Shown: piece by piece, positions 47,935-60,125 of the stretch
Layout: each line of letters opens with the position of its first letter
Position numbering within the stretch: position 1 is the first letter of the stretch
From: Daucus carota subsp. sativus
Taxonomy: Eukaryota > Streptophyta > Magnoliopsida > Apiales > Apiaceae
Reading direction: 5' to 3'
Assembly (NCBI RefSeq): GCF_001625215.2
Contig: NC_030383.2
Coordinates: 46,992,380 to 47,056,379, forward strand
Length of the DNA: 64,000 bases
The notes under the pieces: model-generated
Told to the model about the DNA's origin: nothing
The model's database searches: none
Seen by the model: only the letters and a program-made list of their open reading frames with translations
Program-made: the position numbers and the translations under genes

Positions 47935-48359
47935 CAGGGCCGTTTGGGACTTTTTCGAGGCCCTGTGCTGACTTTAAGAATGAGGCCCTTCCAAATGACA
48001 AAACAAAATTTTAAAATATTTAAAATAACATGATATCATAAACAAAATTAGACTACTACAATTGAAAAATTGTTTTCTTAAGTACTTAGACTTAAATATA
48101 ACTTAAATAATGGTAAAAATAAAGAGATATTAATATTATGTTATATTTAAATAATGGTAAAAATAATGGTAAAAATTAAAGAGATTTAAATTAGTGTTTA
48201 AATAAAATGATAGTAAAACTTAAAGAGATATTAATATTATATTATATTTGTCATGAGTATACCAAAAGATAGAAAGAAGTAGTAATAGATTGGGGGCCCT
48301 AAATTTTCATGGGCACTGTGCTGTTGCACTTGTTGCACTCCCTCTCAAAACCGGCCCTG
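47935..48359. mobile_element. hAT-like non-autonomous element, 425 bp, 8 bp TSD
   Basis: Begins cagggccg, ends cggccctg, with perfect 8 bp repeats tatgaaac on both sides (47927-47934, 48360-48367). An 8 bp duplication and CAGGG ends are the hAT signature. A gaggccctgt motif near the left (about 47959) and ggggccct near 48294 form an inner inverted pair. No transposase. Confidence 0.9.
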
Positions 48360-48598
48360 TATGAAACCAACAACCCTGTCATGTAGCTATCGGAAAGTGA
48401 AACATATATACTAAAGCAGTCCATGACTCCATGCTCAAAGAAAACAACAGCACTTGCGTGCCTGCGAGGAGCTCTCCCGGTAGCTAAACCACCCCGAGGA
48501 CCCAAGTAATTCGACGTAGTGTATTGCGGTCCGTTCATTTGTCGCTCGAGAATGTACCAGTACTTTATAATTAACTTAACTAACAGCGTTTCTGTGTT

Positions 48599-49022
48599 GA
48601 GTAATGCTACGTCCACAGAAAGCTCTACAGAAAAAACTTACAGAATGACCTGGCAGATTGAGTTGGACGGAGTATTTAATGTGTTGTCGGCCACTTACCT
48701 GATTATCAGTTCTGTTCTTTTTTATTTTCATACTTCTTATCACTTCTTTTCCTTTGTATTTTCATACATCTTATCACTTCTATTCCTTTTAATGAAAATA
48801 AAGAGTCTAATTAAAATATTTCCTATGTGATTTTTTCAAATAACTGAAATAATTTTAAAAAAGTTTAATTCATATGAATTATATTTTTAGTTTTTATTTT
48901 ATTTTCTTCTTTATGTATTTTACCTTTTAATTTTTACTGCCTTTTCATTTTTAATTATTTATGTCACTTATTTTAACTGTATTATATCTTGATTAATTTG
49001 ATGACTTTGCTGTATTAGACTC

Positions 49023-49056
<34 letters not shown>

Positions 49057-49381
49057 GTGAGGGGTTTTTAGTTATTCTTTTACTTTTTTTATATGCAATC
49101 ACTATTTCAGTTTTTATTACTCTATTTTTCAATGTATTTATGTTGATTATTTGTATAATATAATTAACGAAAATGAAGACTCTAATTTAAAGTTTATGTG
49201 ATTTTTTAAAATAACTTTCATAAAAATATAGTTTATTTGAATTATATTTTTAGTTCTGTTTTGTTTTTTTTATGTATTTTATCATTTAATTTTCATTATC
49301 TTTTTTTTAAATTATTTATATCACTTATTTTATTTTTGTAATATTTTAATGTAAATTGATAATTTCACAATATTAGACTTG

Positions 49382-49438
<57 letters not shown>

Positions 49439-50194
49439 GTGAGTTTTTATTTTTATTTATTTATTTCTGTACAATCATCTTTTTACTTATTATTATTGTT
49501 TTCCTAATGTATTTCTGTCACTTATATTTTTTAACTCACAAGTTTCATCACATATTTCAACTAATTTTTCAATTGGCCAATTTCATAATATTTTTCAACT
49601 GATTTTATGAATCTAATATATTTAAAGTATTAATTTCAAACAAAACATAAATATTAGAAATAATAGAAAAATATAACCGATTTAAATACATTGGAAAACA
49701 GAGTAATAAAAAGTAAAAATGTGATTACATATAAAAAAGCGAAAAAATAACTAAAAAACCCACACATATTTTATATATTAGGAGTCTAATATAGAAAAGT
49801 CATCAATTTACTTTATAATATTATACAGTTAAAATAAGTGACATAAATAATTAAAAACAAAAAGACAGTAAAAAATAAAAGGTGAAATTCATAGAGAAGA
49901 AAATAAAATAAAAACTAAAAATATAATTCATATGAATTAAACTTTTTTAAAATTATTTAGGTATATGAAAAAAATCACATGGGAAATATTTAAATTAGAC
50001 TCTTTATTTTCATTAAAAGGAATAGAAGTGATAAGATGTATGAAAATAAAAAGGAACAGAAATGATAAGAAGTATGAAAATAAAAAGGAATAGAAGTGAT
50101 AATCAGGTAGGTGGCCGACAACACATTAATACTCCGTCCAACTCACGCTGCCAGGTCATTCTGTAAGTTTTTTCTGTAGCGCGTAGCATTACTC
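48599..50194. mobile_element. 1.6 kb hairpin (foldback) Mutator-like element, 9 bp TSD
   Basis: Begins gagtaatgctacg and ends cgtagcattactc, flanked by perfect ttctgtgtt (48590-48598, 50195-50203). The two halves are inverted copies almost to the centre. The tacagaatgacctggcag, ttggacggagt and gtgttgtcggccac blocks, the cttatcacttctattcc tandem pair and the long AT-rich interior all return inverted on the right. (AT)n runs at 49025-49055 and 49383-49434 lie in the left half and centre. No coding frame found. Confidence 0.9.
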
Positions 50195-50457
50195 TTCTGT
50201 GTTAGATTACAGATGATAAAATATGTGTCAATCATATAAAATCTATGTAACATATTATTATTATTATTATTAGTACTTCAGGGTGTTATAATTAAAATAT
50301 ATTAATAGATGATTTGAAATTTTATTACAATTTTGGGATTGGTGAAATATAGTCAATAGTAATTAGCTATATATTTTTTTAATAGGAACTAGTTGAGAAG
50401 CCGCGCGTTGCGGCGGCCTATAAAAATTATATTAATGATTCAATATTAATATTTGTA

Positions 50458-50487
50458 GTAAAGAACCTGGTGGGACGGAGGGAGTAA
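50458..50487. repeat. Solo terminal fragment of Stowaway-like element inside Helitron
   Basis: Thirty consecutive bases are identical to the right end of the MITE at 42409-42711 (from gtaaagaacctggtgg through gggacggagggag plus TAAT). No left terminus is present. Confidence 0.85.
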
Positions 50488-51217
50488 TGAATAAAATTTA
50501 ATATTTGTAGGATAAAATAAAATTTATATTATAAAAATCTTGATGTAATACCAATACTAATATATAAAATTGCAAAATTGGACTATAATTCATGGTGACA
50601 AAAATAAAAATAAATTTATACACGTAATTAACAATTCAAAGCACGACGAATCTTAATTTTATTTGTGTTTTTTTAAAAGTAATCATGTTCTTATATTGTC
50701 ACCATCCTCCAATTTTTTTTGGATTGATTCTGCACAAAAACATCTAACTTAAATCTGTGAGATAGCGGTCTATAACTACCCTTGCTTGTAGCAATAATAC
50801 TATATGAACAGTCTTCACGCAAAAGTTGCTTGAACGGAGCAAACGGATAATGGATGAATAATATTTTCTAGTGTACAAAGTAAATCATATAAAAATTAAC
50901 AACAAACATGTCCGATGAACAAAACAAATATTATAAAAGAATAACCAACAAATATACATCACTAATAGTTAATTTATTGATATCATCCATCAATATCATG
51001 TCAAGACTATATTTTTCACCCGTGTTTGGATTTGTTGACTCCCACGTAGCGGTCTATAACTACCTTTTCTTGCAACAACCTTTATTTTTTTAATACCGTA
51101 TAAACAGCTTTCACTTATCGTTGCAAAAGAACGATACCACCGAATTAGAATTCGAGCAAGAGAATTATCACCAGAGAGAGAGAGGCAGGGTTGTGGTATT
51201 GAGAGATTAGGTTGTGT

Positions 51218-51437
51218 TTAGATGATCCAAAACCCTACAACCTATAAGGGTATTTATAGGTGTAGAAAGACTTGTGTGCTACTCTTTTCCATAATTAAAT
51301 AATCTGAAACAAAATCAGATTAAAACTTAGATGATCCAAAACTCTACAACCTATAAAGGTATTTATAGGTGTAGAAAGACTTGTGTGCTACTCTTTTCCA
51401 TAATTAAATAATCTGAAACAAAATCAGATTAAAACTT
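51218..51437. repeat. 110 bp tandem duplication inside the Helitron
   Basis: The unit starting ttagatgatccaaaa and ending cagattaaaactt occurs twice head to tail with only a few differences. A third, partial copy (nnatatgaaacaaaatcagatt) follows to about 51482. Confidence 0.92.
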
Positions 51438-51637
51438 CCAAGCTACTATATTCCATAAATAATATGAAACAAAATCAGATTCAGAAACTGCTTCTAATAT
51501 ATCGGAAACTAAAAAAGGTAGTTATAATTTTTGATATTTTTCATCCAAAAATTCCAGAAAATTAGAAAAATCAAACGGAGCGATGTGAGAGGAGCCACCT
51601 ACACGCCCCTGGCTTCTCCTTTATATAAGTATATTGA

Positions 51638-52215
51638 TGGTTGAAGTGTCCTTTTATTTTACTCTGTCCTCCACACTCAATTCTATTTAATTTTTTTGTA
51701 TTGTTTGTCACGTAGTTTAATTTTTTTATAAAATATAGTTTAGTAAAAAAAAATTCAAATTCTTTTCTAAATAATTTATAAAATTATATTTTATAATCTT
51801 AAAATGCATGTCGTATCCTCTATCCCACTATATATATAAATATGGCTGGTCAACTCGGGTGTACATATTATCAATATTTTGCAACCTATCCATAATACAT
51901 CACTCATATTTTCGGTTGTTTAGTGTTGAAGATGTCATAGATGTACATATTAAATTAATTAATATCAATATTCGTATATGATTCAGGTTGTTAACAGATA
52001 TCAAATTAATCAATTTTGCATATTTGTATTCGAATATGAAGAAGATGATTAAAAAATTATCAATATTCAAACAATAATTTAAAGTGACTAAAATAAATTA
52101 TTTATTGAGTGTTATATTAAGTTACATATTATTTATATGACTATATTATACATAGTAATATACATGATTTATAAATTCGATTCAAGTATTTTTAATATAC
52201 ATATATATAAATACA

Positions 52216-52247
<32 letters not shown>

Positions 52248-52250
52248 CAT

Positions 52251-52288
<38 letters not shown>

Positions 52289-53005
52289 TAGTATTTTAAA
52301 CTTAGTCGAACTCTAGATAAACAGAGTACAGAGTGCTAAAATCCAATTTGATATTCATTCGAATTATAAAATTGGACTCGAATTCGCTCATTTTTATATT
52401 AATGTGAATTATCTTCATTTTCAACGAGTCGAATTGAATTCGAAACCTAATTATTCGAATTCGTTTTCACCCCTAATCAAAATCTTCTAAACATATAAAA
52501 ATTAGTGCTTAGCATGTGCCCATTCGCACACACTAGACAAATCTTTTTAAAAATCACTTTTCTCGGTCAACTCTTCTTTCATCATTAAAGGACAATATAA
52601 AGTAAAAAGTGAGAAAGAGAGTGTGTAGTAATTTATTATAAAATATAAGATACGGTAAAAAGAGAGGTGTCTCAAAAAGAAGACTCGAAGATGTTGTACC
52701 AATGATATAAGGCGTCACTTGGACACTGTTGGATCAATTATTTTATCAAATACACTAAATTTTAACATAAGATATCATATAAGGCATCTTGGACTTGCTC
52801 TAAGTCTTTGCTACTTGCTCCCCTGTCAAAAAAATGGGTGCGCCTCAATTTAAATCTTTTTGCGTTGATTATAAATTTATTCTTGGTTTTTTTTTGGACA
52901 AATAAATAATTTTACTAGGAAAAGACATTGAACAAAACAAGTATTGGAATCTGATCGAGACAAATCGGCGAGGGGATGAAATTATGAAAAGTGGAGAAGT
53001 GCTTA
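51638..53005. other. AT-rich spacer with microsatellite
   Basis: (ACAT)n/(AT)n tract at about 52203-52290. A diverged repeat with ttcgaatt/aattcgaa phrases lies at 52340-52480. No gene recognised. Confidence 0.5.
52203..52290. repeat. Compound (ACAT)n/(AT)n microsatellite
   Basis: Runs of acat units followed by at units. Confidence 0.9.
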
Positions 53006-53367
53006 GAGCAAGTCCAATGCTAGATGCTATATATCTATTGCTATTGCTATAATATAGCACCAAAAAGTGTTTTTTGGTGCTAAAATAAAACTTGCACTCC
53101 AATGCTAAGTTCTATAACTAGTTTCAAACTTAACCAATTTATTAACTTTTACCTAACTTCTATAAATTTTATTAAATATCTCAACAAATATAGAACCAAG
53201 GATGATGTGGCAACGTGGATGGATCCATCCTTGGTTTCAAATATAGAACAAGGATGCATCTATGCATGGATGCATCCAAATATAGCACCCCTTTGGAGTT
53301 GAGTTTTTTACTTTTGATGCTATGATATAGCAATAGAACCAAGTATAGCATTGCATTGGAGTTGCTT
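53006..53367. mobile_element. PIF/Harbinger-like MITE, about 362 bp, TTA TSD
   Basis: Begins gagcaagtccaatgc after TTA (53003-53005); ends gcattggagttgctt before TTA (53368-53370). Inner arms pair (gctataatatagcacc... / ...gctatgatatagcaa). Confidence 0.82.
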
Positions 53368-54578
53368 TTATAGAAGTCGACTCTCGAAGAGTCTCCTTCA
53401 AGAACTTAAAGGAAGGCGTCTACCTGTATGTAATACAATTTTCATAACTCAAAATTGTATAATTGTTATAAGGGTTAGAGTTTTATAGCCATCCAATAAT
53501 AGAGATTTGGCTAACCATGGTAATAATAAAACAAATAAAAAATATATAGATATAAGGATTATCTATATATCTAGAAGCACAAGTTTCTTCTCTCCAATTC
53601 TCTTTTTGATAACCCAGTGGTGGGTTTATCTTCTGTCAACCCAATATGTACGAATTCTATTCTAATTTATCCTAAATCTTTTTTGATTTAGAATTTCTTA
53701 CCTTCTACAATAAAATATTAAAATTTAATTCTAATTAAGTATAAAATTAATAAATTGTTAATCATTAATAAAATATAAATATATCCTTTTCCATTGCATT
53801 AATAAACAAACATTTATGATAATCTTAAACATTGTGGACAAGGAGAACATTCATCCTTGACACATCACAGTCTAGATAACAATGATTAGCAGGTGCATCT
53901 GTCATTTGTTGTGCGGGAATATCCTAGTAACTCCTCTTCACAACCATATCTGCATCATTATATTCCTTCTCCCAGTTCTACTTATCAAGAGTTGTCAACC
54001 TTCTGTCTAACTAATATAAGTAATTGATTACATATTGGATTTATGTTGTCAACTAGACTAGACAAGTGGGAAGTGGCTTGTAACTTGTATGCATACGTGT
54101 GCATATTAAAAATGTATCATATGCAAATGCAACCAATTTTCTTGGCAAATAATTAAATTTTGTTCGTATTTCGCCAGCTGTATTTTCCTCATATTAACCT
54201 TGCTTGTTAATTGCTTCGTTTATGTTGCAGTTTCTGAACTTGATGTTCATTGCCATTGTCATGTCTCCCTCGATTGGCATATTTCAAAATCAAATTATCG
54301 CGCTTAATTATCAGAATGGGTGGTATTACTTCTGCTGCTTACCATGTAGACAATGCTTGCTTTAGTAAAAAACAAAAAATAATCGACTTTCACTATTCAA
54401 ACAAATACCAAACATTAGAAAGCACACGTTTTTGGACCCTTTTACAACCATAGAAAAACCAGAATCCAGGGTACCTCAGTCCAAGCACAGCAGAAAGATT
54501 TTTTAAAATCATGAAAAAAACTTACACAGGGAAAAGCAGCTCAAATAAGTGCAAAGATACTGAATGAAATAAGGTGAG
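53368..54578. other. Spacer before the CASP gene
   Basis: AT-rich. A stretch at 54232-54381 opens after a splice-acceptor-like ttatgttgcag and reads FLNLMFIAIVMSPSIGIFQN, which I could not assign. CASP 3' flank at the end. Confidence 0.4.
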
Positions 54579-55949
54579 TTAGTGATGAGAACTGCGTCGT
54601 GGAAGGGCCACAGCAGACAGTATTATCAGCAATACAAAGACTGAAATTCCGACAAATGATCCTATCAGTGACCCAGATACGCGCTCACAAAAGGAGTTGA
54701 ATTGGCGGCAGATGGCTAGCCAATTTGCCCTGGAATTTCCCTTGTGTGCTAAATATACAATAGCTGCTGCAGCAGAAGCTCCACCCGTCAAAAGGCCTAG
54801 CATAACCTTTACCATTTACAACTCATTTTGGTTAGTGCACATTTAAGATAATAAACGTCAACCACTTTAGGCATAACTATATGAAGTACTTATTTTATAG
54901 CAAGTACATAATGTTTTTTCGTTGGGTCCTGGACATATGCAAGGGAATCCTTAACCAACACATCATTTTCTCGTCATTGAATGAATATCCAGCAGTCAGA
55001 ATCATAACAAAATTTTAATACATACAACGTTTTTTAACTCGTCCACCGGTTAAAAGGCTGGACAGGCCTCGTCCAACGCTTTTTTATATATAATCCTGGT
55101 TGCTAGAAAAGGGGTGTTGGTTAAGGGGTCCCTGGCATATGTATATATATCAGGGACTATGACCCTTCTTAGTTACTCCCTCCGTCCCTAAATACTTTTC
55201 CTGTTTCTCCTTTTCACGTTTGCCAACACACACTTTTGATCATTAATATCTTTAATTTTATATTAGTATTAAATATAAAAATTTCACTGTATTAAAGTAC
55301 TCGTAAATACGAACCCAACAAGATCACTCATGACTATATTTAGTATTATAGATTAGACGTAAATTAGTCATTTGTCTCATGTTATGAACAGTCCCGACAT
55401 ATCAAACGAGAAAAGCTTTTTGGGACGGAGGGAGTATTCTTTAATGTTTTCTGTACACTTAATTGTACTAGGTTCAGTTAGTGTACCGTGTCAAAGAGCA
55501 CCAAAATTATCCTGCTGCCTCGTGCACCGCTTCTCACAATATGCAGGATGGACAATGCAAGTGAAAGAAAAAGATAGGCACAGACCACAGAATTCGCTGC
55601 CACGAAAAACCTGTTGTGACAAAATCCAGAGTAATTAGTCCATGATCTACATACATAATTACTTTTATTTGTTGACAGATTATCACCAATCATAGATGAG
55701 ACAAAGAGCAACTTAAAATGCATATAAAACCTACGTAAGTGATGGGAGATCATTATATTCGGCCCTAAACCGAATGAATCGTGTGGCAAAGGGGAGTGTC
55801 TCATAAGTTGTTGCCATGGTAATCGCACTTGCCAGAGTAGCAATGATTCCAACAAGTCTGAGCACGAAATCAAGTACTGACACCCCTCTGTTCACTCCAT
55901 TTTTTGGAGTAGAAGTGGAACCTCGAAACTCAAGAGCACCAGGCTTCAT
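54579..55949 (-). CDS. CASP: Casparian strip membrane domain protein (CASP family)
   Basis: A 188-residue four-helix membrane protein of the MARVEL-related CASP/CASPL family, which scaffolds lignin deposition at the endodermal Casparian strip. Three exons: 55949-55735, 55610-55487 and 54806-54579 (joined in phases 2 and 0). TM1 is about residues 25-47, with the conserved Arg in DFVLRLVG. The first outer loop holds [12 protein letters not shown], the CASP signature region, though the usual Gln positions are replaced by Arg. TM2 is about 73-94 and TM3 about 103-128 with the conserved Asp in LVLFDT. The second loop [20 protein letters not shown] has two Cys. TM4 is about 160-182, then a short basic/His tail. 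A young Stowaway-like MITE sits in intron 2 only 52 bp from exon 2. True CASP versus close CASP-like is not fully settled. Confidence 0.93.
54923..55145. mobile_element. Inverted-repeat element in CASP intron 2
   Basis: The left block ggtcctggacatatgc...ccttaaccaacac and right block gtgttggttaagggg...ggcatatg are inverted copies of about 35 bp. Boundaries and class are unclear. Confidence 0.5.
55176..55434 (-). mobile_element. Stowaway-like MITE, 259 bp, in CASP intron 2
   Basis: Begins ctccctccgtccctaaatac and ends gctttttgggacggagggag, TA on both sides. It is the reverse complement of 30018-30276 with two substitutions, so it is a recent copy. Confidence 0.93.
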
Positions 55950-57646
55950 TTTGCTTACAAAAAGAATCTTAAAACCACGACGCTATATGAGATTCCACAA
56001 GAGAATGTTTGATGATTCTTGATATGTGTTGTGGAGAGTGCAATGACATGCAAATTTATATGTGTTTGCATTAGGGTATATAGGATAAACAATGCCTAGT
56101 GGATGAAGTAAAGATAACCCTTAATAGCAAAAAAGAAAAGAAAAGGATAACCCACATGACAGTACATTATTGTGTGTACTGACTAAAGATACAGATTCTA
56201 GTATATATGTTATACAGGATCGCGCTCTATGGAGAACACATTTTAGTGTGAATAGAACAATACAACATTGAAAATGTGAAATATCTGCAAAACAGTTATT
56301 CTACACAATCTGAAAAGTGTTGAACTTCTCATTATTCTCGCATATAAATTGTTCTCACCTGAATCACTCTTTGGTCAATCTCTTTTTAATTTTTATATAT
56401 TTTAAAAAAGAAACAAGAGTTTTTCCATCGATTCCTGTTAATTGGAATTGGAAGTACTATATGATTCACTTAATATTCCAACTCCACCAAACCTTACTGA
56501 ATATGGGAAAAATAATCTGAGTGTTGATTAGGAAAGAAATTTTGCAATATATTAGTATGTGAGGAACATCTGTCAAGACTCTAGACTCTTCTTTATTAAG
56601 TCTGAGTTAGTAGGGTGTAGTTGGTATAAACTCTGGAGCAACCTGTATGCATATATTAGTATGAGTATTATACTTATTCAACTCAAACTAACCAATCCAC
56701 TCTGGTCTATACTTGGGCTTATTAAGGTTATAGATTTAGCATTCAACTTAAGTTAAACTCCAAAGGGAGAAGATCAATGTATATTACTACAAGTTAAACT
56801 CTTTAATGCACCATCTTACTTATGTAACAACCATGTTCAAACTGATTATACTTCAATTGACAAAAGATGCCACCCCTGTTTCCACTCTTCACTAGACGTT
56901 TGATTAGTTACGTGTTTTATTCTCAAACTCGTGTTCTTTCTGCAGTATGTTAGCAACTCCCTCGAGCCTCGATTATTCACAGATGAAAACGTTGTTATAT
57001 ATCCATCTGTTCTTGAAATTAGCCTTTTCGCATAACTTATCTGTGACCTGTTAAATAGTTCATATTAGTGTCGATTATAGGTTATTTGTTCCACTGCAGG
57101 AGTATGAAGAGTAAATAAATTGTACTTGCCAACTCCACTTAACTTTTCCATTGTTCAATATGTTAAGCTGACAAATTTGGATAATTAAGGAGGTAGACCC
57201 ATATAGAAACTTATCTAAAGTCGTGATGCCATCCAACTCCTCTGCACGTATACATATCTATGACAACTATGAGTGGTAATATAATGGTTGTACTTGTACT
57301 TGATATCCGATGTAATAAGAAATTCCCACCTGTTAGAATTTTGGCTTTTTTATTAAAATATTCAAATTACAGAAATAATTTTCAAAATTACGTTTGATCT
57401 TACTTACAATCTTGTTTACGATTCCGGTAAATTAATTGTAATCAATTATGTTGCGATCTCAATTACAATGTCGATCGTATTTTTAAAAATAAGTTTGAAA
57501 GCATAAATATTTTAATAAATTTTATTACAATATTTATAAATATTTGGAGGCACCGACAACAACTACTAAATGAAACCAAACCAACTAATCTTTTCCCAGT
57601 TTATTGGCATAAAAAAAGTACAATTCTATCCGTTCTTTTAATCATA
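55950..57646. other. CASP upstream region and spacer
   Basis: The minus-strand TATAAAT at 56054-56060, about 105 bp before the CASP ATG, is a candidate TATA box. The rest is AT-rich with no recognised gene. Confidence 0.45.
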
Positions 57647-58028
57647 CTAGCCTTAAACCCGTGCAAAGCACGGACGACTATGTAATTGTATATTTATTAT
57701 TTATAATTTAAATTTTAATATTATTTTATTAGTGTTTTAGTATTAATAAATTAAAATTTTACTAAATTATATTAATTGGATAATTATATTCATTCCTGAA
57801 AATTTAACTAATTATAAATTATATTTAGAAAAGGAATGGTGGAGTTTTTATTATCTCCTGGTACATGACAAAGTGTTTGTAATTTGAACAATATGAAACT
57901 GTTTAATGGTGTAAGGGGGATAGAACTCTACTTGTTGCAGACTTGTAGTTATAAAGGGAAATGACTGAACCAAAATTTTGGACGACTACAAATTATACCT
58001 ATGTTGGCTTATTATATTATAGTATAGA
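57647..58028 (-). mobile_element. Non-autonomous Helitron, 382 bp
   Basis: On the minus strand it starts TCTATACTATAATATAATAA after a host A (58029). It ends with the hairpin ccgtgctttgcacgg, then gtttaaggCTAG before a host T (57646). TC/CTAG ends, the hairpin about 10 bp before the end and the A-T insertion site all fit a Helitron. No coding capacity. Confidence 0.88.
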
Positions 58029-59805
58029 TGTTTTATCCGATCCAGACAAGTTTGTCAACAAATGAGCTCTAACATGGCCGTACTCGAACTCGTCCCTCTC
58101 ATTTTTTATACAGATTTTTCACTCCTGACACGTATTTTCTTTTTACCAAATTTAGAGCGAATTTTATTAAATCTTTGGAGAGAATCAATCGGGGGAACCC
58201 CAACTAATAATGTAACCAGATTGAAGAACAAATAAACGAGCTAAATAATTAGCCGTTTTGTTTTTGGATTGTTTAACTACTTCAATCCAAATATTCTGAA
58301 AATTAAAAATGAAGATAATGATTTTTCGGGTAATAAAACCTAAATCTCCATTGAAAATAGTAGTTTCACAGTTGACCCTCACAGTAATTTCATAAATAGT
58401 GTAAAGTTGAGAGGACTAAAGTTCAGAGGACTCAGTTACAAAAACTGAGTTTAGAAGTCTCATGTCATGAACATATAATTATTGTGAGAGGTAAGCAGAC
58501 GTACCCAGCTATCTACCTGCCTGACACCACTTATACACCTGCCGAAAATGTTGTTGATGTGAAATTTCCTGATCTCCCGGTACATCATAAATTTCATTTT
58601 CAACACAATCAACACATCGCAAGACACATCGCACAAAACCGTAATGGAATTTTTGAGTTTTGTTATACAAAACTCAATAAAGACTTTATTGACGAAGAAA
58701 CAAACAAAAGATGATGTTTATTGATTGAAAATTGTTAAACAAGAAAAGCGGTATTATGTGGATGAGAAGCGGTGCTTAGGAATTGAGATTAACATGATAG
58801 AAAGAGAATTGAGATGGGAAGAACGGAAATAGAGATGAAGGTGAAGATAGAGATGGATAGAATAGGTGGATAGGCAAAAAAAATTAAACAAATGCTTCTT
58901 ACACATATTTTAATATAAATAAAATTTTATTTTATAATATATTTTGAATCTTTCTTCCTTTAAACAAATTTGAATATTAAACTTTTTTCAAAAAAATTAA
59001 AAATAATTTTTAGAATTATACTTTATAAAAACCTTAAATTATTTTGCCGGAGCTGCGTCCCTCCGTGGTGTCCCTTGTGTTAAGGATTTGAAGGGAAAGA
59101 GGAGTATATACTACTCATATATCAACTCATGCAAAGAGCAAACCTTGATTTGACTTTCCTATTGGAGAGAGTACTCTGAGGCTTGAAGAAACACCATTTG
59201 GGCTGGACTAGTTAATTTCCCAATACATGTATACAAGATCGGCTCGGCGGCCCCATGAATGCACTCTTGATGGACCCAAGAGGCCTACTTACACAACCGT
59301 CCAACTCTTGTGAGTCTTGGACAGGGTTGCCCTCAACTACTAGTTTATCATGATAGTTGACCTCATATCATGCAAAGAAAGTTGACTATCTAAAGGTACA
59401 AATCTTTTTAGAGATTGAATATATGTTAGTAGATTCTAGAATACATTAAATAATTTACTTAAAAAGTAATAAAATATATGATATTTTTTTAGCAAATTAC
59501 TACTTGCACATATATTCATTAAATATATATATGTATATATATAAATGAATCTTTGGCATACTTGTAAAGTCACCCATTGTATATTAGAGAATAATTATCT
59601 TAGAAAAACAATAGAACAATGTAAAAGACACTAATAAAAACTTATTGGTCCAAAACGTCAAAGGGGCAGATGGCTGTGACAATGTTGAATGATAATATAG
59701 TATTTGTTGGTGCCTGTAGGCTGTAGCTAACACGTTTGCTCTTCAAAGAATCATTTCATTCAGCTCCTGCTCAGTGCTCCCTTGACGAGTTTCTAACAAT
59801 TAATG
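58029..59805. other. Intergenic region without recognised gene
   Basis: AT-rich. An 58484-58711 frame reads TYPAIYLPDTTYTPAENVVD but its start is non-ATG and no family is recognised. (TA)n at about 59525-59542. Confidence 0.4.
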
Positions 59806-60030
59806 GGGGTGTTTGGTTTTCAGAAGCAGAAGTTGCTTCTAGCTTCTCCTTCTTTTGACCTGTTTGTGTAAATAAGTAGAAGCACTTTTAAGAAGCTGAG
59901 AATGCAAGCTTCTCTCTCACAGCTTCTGCTTCTTTTCCAAACACTTTATTAACTTTTTTACTTCTCACTTCTAATCCACTTCTTCACTTTAAGCACGGAA
60001 TCACTTTTTTTAAGTTTGGCCAAACGGCCC
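59806..60030. mobile_element. hAT-like MITE, about 225 bp
   Basis: Left gggtgtttggtttt, right ggccaaacggccc. Inner arms pair (agaagcagaagttgcttct / agcttctgcttctttt). Target duplication not clear; related in type to 62393-62817. Confidence 0.6.
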
Positions 60031-60112
60031 CAATAGACACGTTTTGACCGGTCTTTTAACTTATTTCAGAAATAAAATTTACATTTATTTAATTTTTTAT
60101 AGTATAACATAT

Positions 60113-60125
60113 TTTTTTTGACGGA
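60113..60125 (-). mobile_element. Ultra-short poly(T)+GACGGA insertion with 15 bp target duplication
   Basis: Seven T plus gacgga lie between two perfect copies of tatagtataacatat (60098-60112, 60126-60140). The core is the same as in the insertion at 512-525. Confidence 0.6.

Larger units (their letters stand above)
50389..51637 (-). mobile_element. Non-autonomous Helitron, 1.25 kb
   Basis: On the minus strand the 5' end reads TCAATATACTTATATAAAGG after a host A (51638). The 3' end is a GC hairpin (gccgccgcaacgcgcggc, about 50397-50420) followed by ttctcaaCTAG and a host T (50388). TC start, subterminal hairpin, CTAG end and insertion between A and T are the Helitron hallmarks. It contains a 110 bp tandem duplication, two diverged copies of gcggtctataactacc, and a fragment of a Stowaway-like terminus. 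No Rep/helicase coding. Confidence 0.8.

Noticed and set aside
48599-50194. Palindromic arms considered as a CRISPR or minisatellite array
   Set aside because: Only two inverted copies with transposon-style target duplications; no regularly spaced direct repeats.
54232-54381. Possible exon after a splice-acceptor-like site (FLNLMFIAIVMSP)
   Set aside because: No partner exon found and no similarity recognised.
58484-58714. 76-codon frame with a protein-like beginning
   Set aside because: Start codon is not ATG, no recognised domain and no supporting splice context.
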